A stretch of DNA of 64,000 nucleotides from Cokeromyces recurvatus (taxonomy: Eukaryota > Mucoromycota > Mucoromycetes > Mucorales > Mucoraceae): the NCBI RefSeq assembly GCF_025118155.1, contig NW_026251440.1, forward strand, positions 48,411-112,410. Direction: 5' to 3'. Below are positions 58,485-64,000 of this stretch, piece by piece (the first letter of the stretch is position 1; each line of letters opens with the position of its first letter). The notes beneath the pieces were generated by a model. The model searched no databases, was not told the origin of the DNA, and saw only the letters and a list, made by a program, of their open reading frames with translations. The position numbers and the translations under genes are program-made.

Positions 58485-61400
58485 TTAAATTAAAGAAATG
58501 TTACCAACTGTTGTGCGAAGATTAATGTCGAAAACAAAGTACGGGGATATAACATAAAACTGGTTATCGACTCCAGGGTATTGTACAAGACCAGCTTGCC
58601 TATCGATGTCATAAACACTGATAACAGCGTATTTTGGGTATATAATAGAAGTATTGCCAGTTTGTTCTTCTATTGGCTTGCTTCGCTTTACTAGAGGGAC
58701 AGATGAGTCATGCGAAGCTGTGGTATGTTGACTCATGACTTCAATGAACGCGAGAAATTGTACATTCGATTGTGAAAGCTCATGCTTGAAACAGAATAGA
58801 ACAGAACCAACAAACCAACGTTTCCTTCTTCTAAAATAATATGTTTGGTAAATAAGAATTTATAGTTGTTTTAGTTTTTTTTAAATTTACGCGTTATCTA
58901 AACATGAAAACATAATGTACTGATTCCCTCTACTGGTTTCTTTTTTTAATCGCCTGTACATACAAGATGAATATACAGTTGAAGAAACCAAAAGGTGGGA
59001 TGCAAGGGTTATAGAAGTGCTGGGTATATTAATGAGGAGTCTTTGATTATTTAAGCGAGTATAGAATCTCTTTATAGCTTTGACAATTTTCTTGCCGGGT
59101 ATACCTTCCACCAATTGATCGTCATTCAGCTCAGAAATCGGGATGAAAGGCTCCCATAATTGTGGACCATTAGCATCATCGGGTATATTCATGTAGCTGG
59201 TATCGGTATATTGTCTGGGTTGAATCAGATTAGCTAGTTCGGCAATGTTTAAAACGCGGTTGACATGATTGTGGATTGCCAGTCTTTCAATGATGTTACT
59301 TGCGTTTTTTCCGCCTTCACGTTTCGACTTGATCAGCTTTGAAAAAACCCCAATCGATCGCTCCATTGACCTTGTTGAATACGCTCGAAAAGGGCCTTGC
59401 TTTTTTATCATGAAAGGTATATGAGCTAGGTAATGTTGTACTGGTCTGAATACGCTGCGCGATACATGTTTATGGTTGACCTGTTGAAGGAAGTAGTTAT
59501 GCCAGTTGTTAATGTGCCTAGTGCAGAAGGGGTTACTAATCAGTTTGTGTAATATTATGGAATTTGAATCTTACCCATCCTCTCACTGATCAACTCATCA
59601 GTTAGATTCCATTGAAGGGCCAAAGAGCAACCTTTCACTAGCGATAATACAGCTTTTTGGACTGTTCTGTTGGGTAAGTATGGCGTAACTAAAGTTGGAA
59701 TAATATAGAGCAGAAAGTCCAGCCAATCCACAGCACAATTCCTTCGGTTTTTGCAACAACATTGTCAAAACTGCCTTGAAATGAGGTAGGGATATATTGT
59801 CTTGACTCTGTTATGCTTTTTCCAATGTTTACAAGGCTTCTTTTGGGTATAAAAAAGGGTAGTTCTCCACCACCTTTGTGCCATCCTGTCGGGTATAAAA
59901 AAAGACAGCGTTTTGACTTGGATTAAGATCAACGGTATTCATGTCGTACATTTGTTTGCTGATGCCTCTTGCGATCAAATAGAGCTCATCCAAGCCAAAG
60001 AAAGGAGAACCAGAAAAGCCATTTAGCGTACTAAAGACACTTGGTTGATGGATAGATCTGGCCTATAAACAAAGTAGTAAGTAAACATGATGGTAATAAG
60101 CATGAAGTTTTTTTTTTTTTTTTTTTTTATGGAACTTACTGGATTGCCGCGCAAAAAATTATCGATTGGCCTTAATGGGGCGCTGGTATCTTCAAAATGC
60201 ATTCCATGGTATCGGTTATCTGGGGATCTTCCTTTCGTTTCACATATTCTGCAGCCATACAAACTGTTATGTGAGCCTAGATGCGCCATGTCTGCCACAG
60301 CTGGAATATCTTCCGAACAAATCAACAAATGGACTTTCGCTCTGCAAACTTCATTCTGATTCTTCTTTACAATTAGCCCATATTCAGACAGATCTTTCAA
60401 TTCATCAACAATTGACTTTAAAAATGAATCTAAATCTGCTGGCTTTCTACTTCCTGGGAGAATAGCTAACTGCAGTAAGTACTCATTGGTGTATCTAAAA
60501 TACAATAAAAACTTTGTGTAAGATAGAATTAATCTTATAAAAATAGATGTCACATGTACCTGATGGAAGGATCGAAATTGAAAATGATTACATGAATAAT
60601 TGTGTAAGAGCTTTTGCCTTTATGTCGATTTACAAAACCATCGGTAAAAAGCCCAATTGCAATATCATCTGGATTGGAAAACAAGCCTTTGCGAACAAGA
60701 TCTTTATAGCACTCTCCATCAAATACATCGCTTACTACACCTGGAACAACCTCCCTGCTTGCGCGATATTGGAGAAGCTGTCTAGTGTTGGAATTTGCTA
60801 GCATCTGGGCTAAAAGATCGCCAATTGACATGAGTTTCATTGTTGATCTTGGAACTAGATTACTGCTGTCTTTGTAGCGTGCTCCCTGACAATGGGGACA
60901 TAACTGTTCGTCTTCAAGTAAACCGAAAAGCTTACAACCGTTTTTACATACTTCATACTTGTGCGCTTTTACAGAGGACTTTGATTGTAGTAGATTGTCA
61001 ACAACATCACCGTGTAAGATTTGGGCATTAGATTATATTTAGTTCAATGAAGAGCATTAGCGACAGGAACCGTAGTGAGTAGCTATGCTTTTTTTATTAC
61101 TATTATTCATGATTTTGTTACCTAAACTAAGCTTTCGTAGTCTCTAATTACAGAGTTGACAAAGCGGACAAATTCTTTATCAGCATCTCTTGATATTTGG
61201 TGCTTTGTTACAAGACGAGACAAGTGGATGCTCATTAATTCAGTCTTTGTGAAGCTGTTTTCATCAATGTCTCTACTTCCACAGCTATATACGTGTGCCC
61301 GGCCTTCATTGTTAATAAACTCGCAGCTACATTGGTATGGAATTTGTAACTTTCGCCATTCAAATCAAGATCATTAAGGTCACCTATCAGCAATGAGACA

Positions 61401-61632
61401 AGTTATTTCACATTGTAAAGTAATGTATAATGCTATATATATGAAGGGATGTATTTACTTAAATTATTTTCTTCAACTATTTCACTATATGAAACTTCTG
61501 CGATTGGGTCCTCATTGATGGTGGAAACTGGCCTGGTATTGTGGATTCTTTTGTGATTTTGAAATTGTCGGTAAGTGTTAAAGGAACTTGTACACCTATC
61601 ACACTCATATACGGCAGGAGTAGTTCTTGCTG
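58485..61632 (-). pseudogene. tnp2-like (CACTA/En-Spm or Plavaka type) transposase relic
   Basis: Minus-strand coding pieces: C2H2 finger YECDRCTSSFNTYRQFQNH (61595-61530), YQCSCEFINNEGRAHVYS (61345), then KYEVCKNGCKLFGLLEDEQL and CPHCQGARY (60960-60870). The tnp2 core follows: DDIAIGLFTDGFVN, LAILPGSRKPADLDSFL (60470), HNSLYGCRICETKGR (60265), GSPFFGLDELYLIARG (60000). After a stop come DWLDFLLYIIPTLVTPYLP, then FRAYSTRSMERSIGVFSKLI (59380, the DUF4218-like part), and the end at 58485. A one-base shift near 61360 and stops around 59850-59700 make it non-functional as one protein, although some breaks may be introns I could not place. The N terminus is cut by the repeat at 61631. Confidence 0.7.
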
Positions 61633-62255
61633 TGATGGAACGTAAATAAAAAATAAAAGAGAAAATAGAAGAGAGAGAAAAGGAACAAAAGGAAGTATAG
61701 TTTGAGACTGTTTTTTATTCAATTAAAAATAAAGAAGGTTAAAAGAAAGTTAAAGAAAAAAGTTTTTTGTGTCTAAACAACTGCTTGTATTTATATTAAT
61801 GAATCCTAAATCAAAGAAATAGAAATAACTATAAAAAAAAGGATAAATCATGAGGCAGTGTTAGAATTCAGATATACAATGTGTTGATTCAAGCTATCGA
61901 TTCATATGAATTATCTATTGCGTGTTATAATGATCTGATTGAGGCTTTAAATAAAAACTTTATTGTTTAATCTGAGTATATGTCCCTGATATCTTTTATG
62001 TTTTATTTTATTGGATCAAAGAGGACCTGAATCCTTTGTCAAGGTTATAAAAATAAATATTTAGAAATGATATGATGTCTTATAATTGATACATCTAGAC
62101 AATTGGATGTCAATAAGTTTTATATTATTTACAAGATGTTATATACAGAGGTTTATTTCATATTCAGGCTTATATTTTATCCTGTATTATGTAATTCATC
62201 TATTATAATATTACTTATACTTATATCCAGAGCTTGTTTTATAACAAATATGTCT
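61631..62255 (+). repeat. Dispersed ~620-bp repeat, copy B
   Basis: Direct repeat of 55081-55695 beginning with the same TGTGATGGAA. It abuts the first recognisable codons of the tnp2-like relic on the minus strand; read that way, ATCACAG forms a possible splice acceptor, so the repeat might also be the element's own 5' region. Shares GTGTCTAAACAACTGCTTGT with copy A. No ORF. Confidence 0.75.
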
Positions 62256-62282
62256 AGTTGCAACAATACCAATTATTTATGA

Positions 62283-62390
62283 GTTACTATCATTATCATT
62301 GTATAAGATCCTACTACTTAGCAATAATCAATATTATCAATGTATATATGATGTGTATTACTTATGAACAATTATGTAATTGAATGCACC
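62283..62390. repeat. Partial copy of the foldback element
   Basis: Resembles the complement of the right arm of 27711-27879 (CATTATCATTGTATAAGAT block) and continues with AATTATGTAATTGAAT from its spacer. The opposite arm is missing. Confidence 0.65.
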
Positions 62391-63169
62391 AGCCATAATC
62401 TTGTTTGAGTTATGTATATAATTATTATTATTGCTCGACCATTGTAACAATGACTATTGTTAAAACTGAGTGTAGAATGAATATTTTAATATGAAGTTCA
62501 ATATATTAGTTTTATATGAATAACCTATTTATTATATAATAGATGATGGTTTATTTCTATTAAGTTAGATATAAAGACGACTACAATAATTATATTGATA
62601 TTATCAATAATATAAACAATTTCAGACAAATGAGGAGCTATAACTATCTCTATAATAAATATTAACACTTATAAAAAGTAAATGTAAATAAGAGTGAAAA
62701 AGAGTAAATTTAAACAATTATTGAAGCAATTATGTGAGACACTGTATTACCTTTTATGTACAAATAAATTGAAGAACAGCAGATACATTTATAATCGCCG
62801 ACAATACACAAAAGGAAATAAAGCATATAGAAACAGTTGTATATAGAAGAAACTTCAAAATGAAACGAATTTAAGCAATATATTAATAAGCAAACAAAAT
62901 GCAATACATACCATAGCACATACATCTAAGAAACCATTGGAAAAATATTCCTAAAAAGGAAACCGCGGAGTTTATAAAAATCACATTTTCGCACTCCGCC
63001 CCAAATTTAACTTAATATAGAAGGAAGGAAGGAAGGAAGGAAGGTAGAAGAAGAAGAAGAAGAAGAAGATAGAAAAAAAAATAAAATAAAATAAAATAAA
63101 ACTAAAATAGGACAAAATAGAATAAGATTGCAAAGGACAGGTTAAAATAGAGGAATAGAGCTTACTATA

Positions 63170-63325
63170 TTGTATTATGTTGTATTATGTTGTATTATGT
63201 TGTATTGTATTGTATTATAATGTATTATGTTGTATTATGTTGTATTATGTTGTATTGTATTGTATTATATTGTATTATGTTGTATTATGTTGTATTGTAT
63301 TGTATTGTATTGTATTATATTATGT
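63170..63325. repeat. Minisatellite, TTGTATTATG and TTGTA units
   Basis: About fifteen tandem units of the 10-mer TTGTATTATG mixed with pentamer TTGTA repeats. Non-coding. Confidence 0.9.
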
Positions 63326-64000
63326 TATGATATGATACGTTATATTATGATATTTTATGTTATCTTAGAGCATATATATACTATATGAACAATGAACAAT
63401 TATTAATATTAGACTAAATTAATATTATGAATGATAGAAAAAAGATGATGCAAGTTTATTATTGCCAGCACCAAATATTATATGGTGTATAATACAATTA
63501 ATTATGCTTAGATATGTAATATAACAGTTAAAATGTAGGTAATAGAAATTATATGTAGTATGTGACTACATTACAGTAAAGTAATGATCAAAATAAGTAA
63601 TATATTGTATTTTATATAGTTTAGAATACAAGAAAAAAATAAATCGGAAGACATAGGCGTAAGCGAGAATGGTTTAATTAGGAGAATAAAATATATATAT
63701 TTATGATATGTACAATCACAACTTTACCCTCTACTAGGTTGAGATAACCGTTCAATTATTTATTGTTGTTCCTTGTACATAACCATTTACTACGCCTTTT
63801 AATAGTTGTATCCTTTAAGGATTTATTATTGATCTTTAATTTTCGTTTTTGCTGTAATTCAGGCACTTATTTGGAATATTCATTATAGTTTTGTAGCACT
63901 TTAATAGACTTATCAATTTTATGTAAAATTTCTTAAGTGTGTCTGTGTAATTTAAATGTCTACTATTTTTTATAGAATTTATAATCTTTCCATAATTTAC

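Larger units (their letters stand above)
62256..64000. other. AT-rich gene-free end of window
   Basis: 1.7 kb without supported genes. Contains a relative of the foldback element (62283-62390), (GGAA)n and (GAA)n runs at 63021-63069, (AAAAT)n at 63078-63103, and the minisatellite at 63170-63325. Short frames are not coding. Confidence 0.6.

Noticed and set aside
55081..62255. LTR retrotransposon with two LTRs
   Set aside because: No gag, protease, reverse transcriptase or integrase lies between the repeats, and no primer-binding site or polypurine tract sits at the inner edges.
1..64000. CRISPR arrays, bacterial operons, rRNA and tRNA genes
   Set aside because: No spaced direct repeats of that kind, no rRNA blocks and no convincing A/B-box cloverleaf were seen by eye; a tRNAscan run would be needed to exclude tRNAs fully.

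Overview
The window is nuclear DNA of a strongly AT-rich, intron-dense fungus, most likely an early-diverging (Mucoromycota, probably mucoralean) species. Evidence: short introns of about 45-80 nt with GTAAGT-like donors and TAG acceptors; a fungalysin (M36) protease with a SCAI, an indoleamine dioxygenase and a DUF1838 gene; A/T homopolymers up to 61 bases; and decayed transposons of types seen in Mucoromycota (ISXO2/Merlin-like, Tc1-like, tnp2-like, and a Fanzor/TnpB-like remnant). The species cannot be named from the sequence alone. I rebuilt exon models by hand; every accepted multi-exon model closes in frame.

Gene block 1 (1-25.4 kb), left to right: the 3' end of endonuclease V (+); GPI ethanolamine-phosphate transferase 1, MCD4/PIGN (-); mitochondrial Phe-tRNA synthetase (+); indoleamine 2,3-dioxygenase (-); tubulin cofactor C (-); secreted fungalysin (+); SCAI (-); a small membrane protein with a DUF7137-like domain (-); an AAGAB/Irc6-like adaptor chaperone (-); a secretory, ATPase-dead Hsp70-like protein (-); an Ngl2-type exonuclease (+); and glucosamine-6-phosphate deaminase (-). 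These are unrelated housekeeping genes, not an operon-like pathway, and most intergenic gaps are under 1 kb.

Repeat and gene mosaic (25.4-53 kb): islands of relics (a DDE transposase tail, a Merlin-like transposase, a DDE/pogo-type relic, zinc-finger relics, a Fanzor-like relic) separate the intact genes DUF1838 (-), a CUE5-like ubiquitin-binding adaptor (-), PRP28 (+), a C2H2/C2HC nuclear protein (-) and RAD54 (+). Two copies of a GC-richer element of about 430 bp (31304 and 40122) share a 350-bp core with no differences. Minus-strand TATA and T-run signals suggest a Pol III-type noncoding RNA.

Repeat-dominated end (53-64 kb): a conserved-hypothetical relic is cut off exactly where a 615-625-bp repeat begins (55081). 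A second copy of that repeat (61631) abuts the 5' end of a decayed tnp2-like transposase. Between them lie a Tc1-like transposase with three in-frame stops and an intact 192-codon ORF with a SANT-like tail. The last 1.7 kb is AT-rich noncoding DNA with a (TTGTATTATG)n minisatellite.

The strongest leads for something undescribed are the duplicated 350-bp core, the intact ORF beside the dead transposase, the ATPase-dead secretory Hsp70, and the Fanzor-like remnant.
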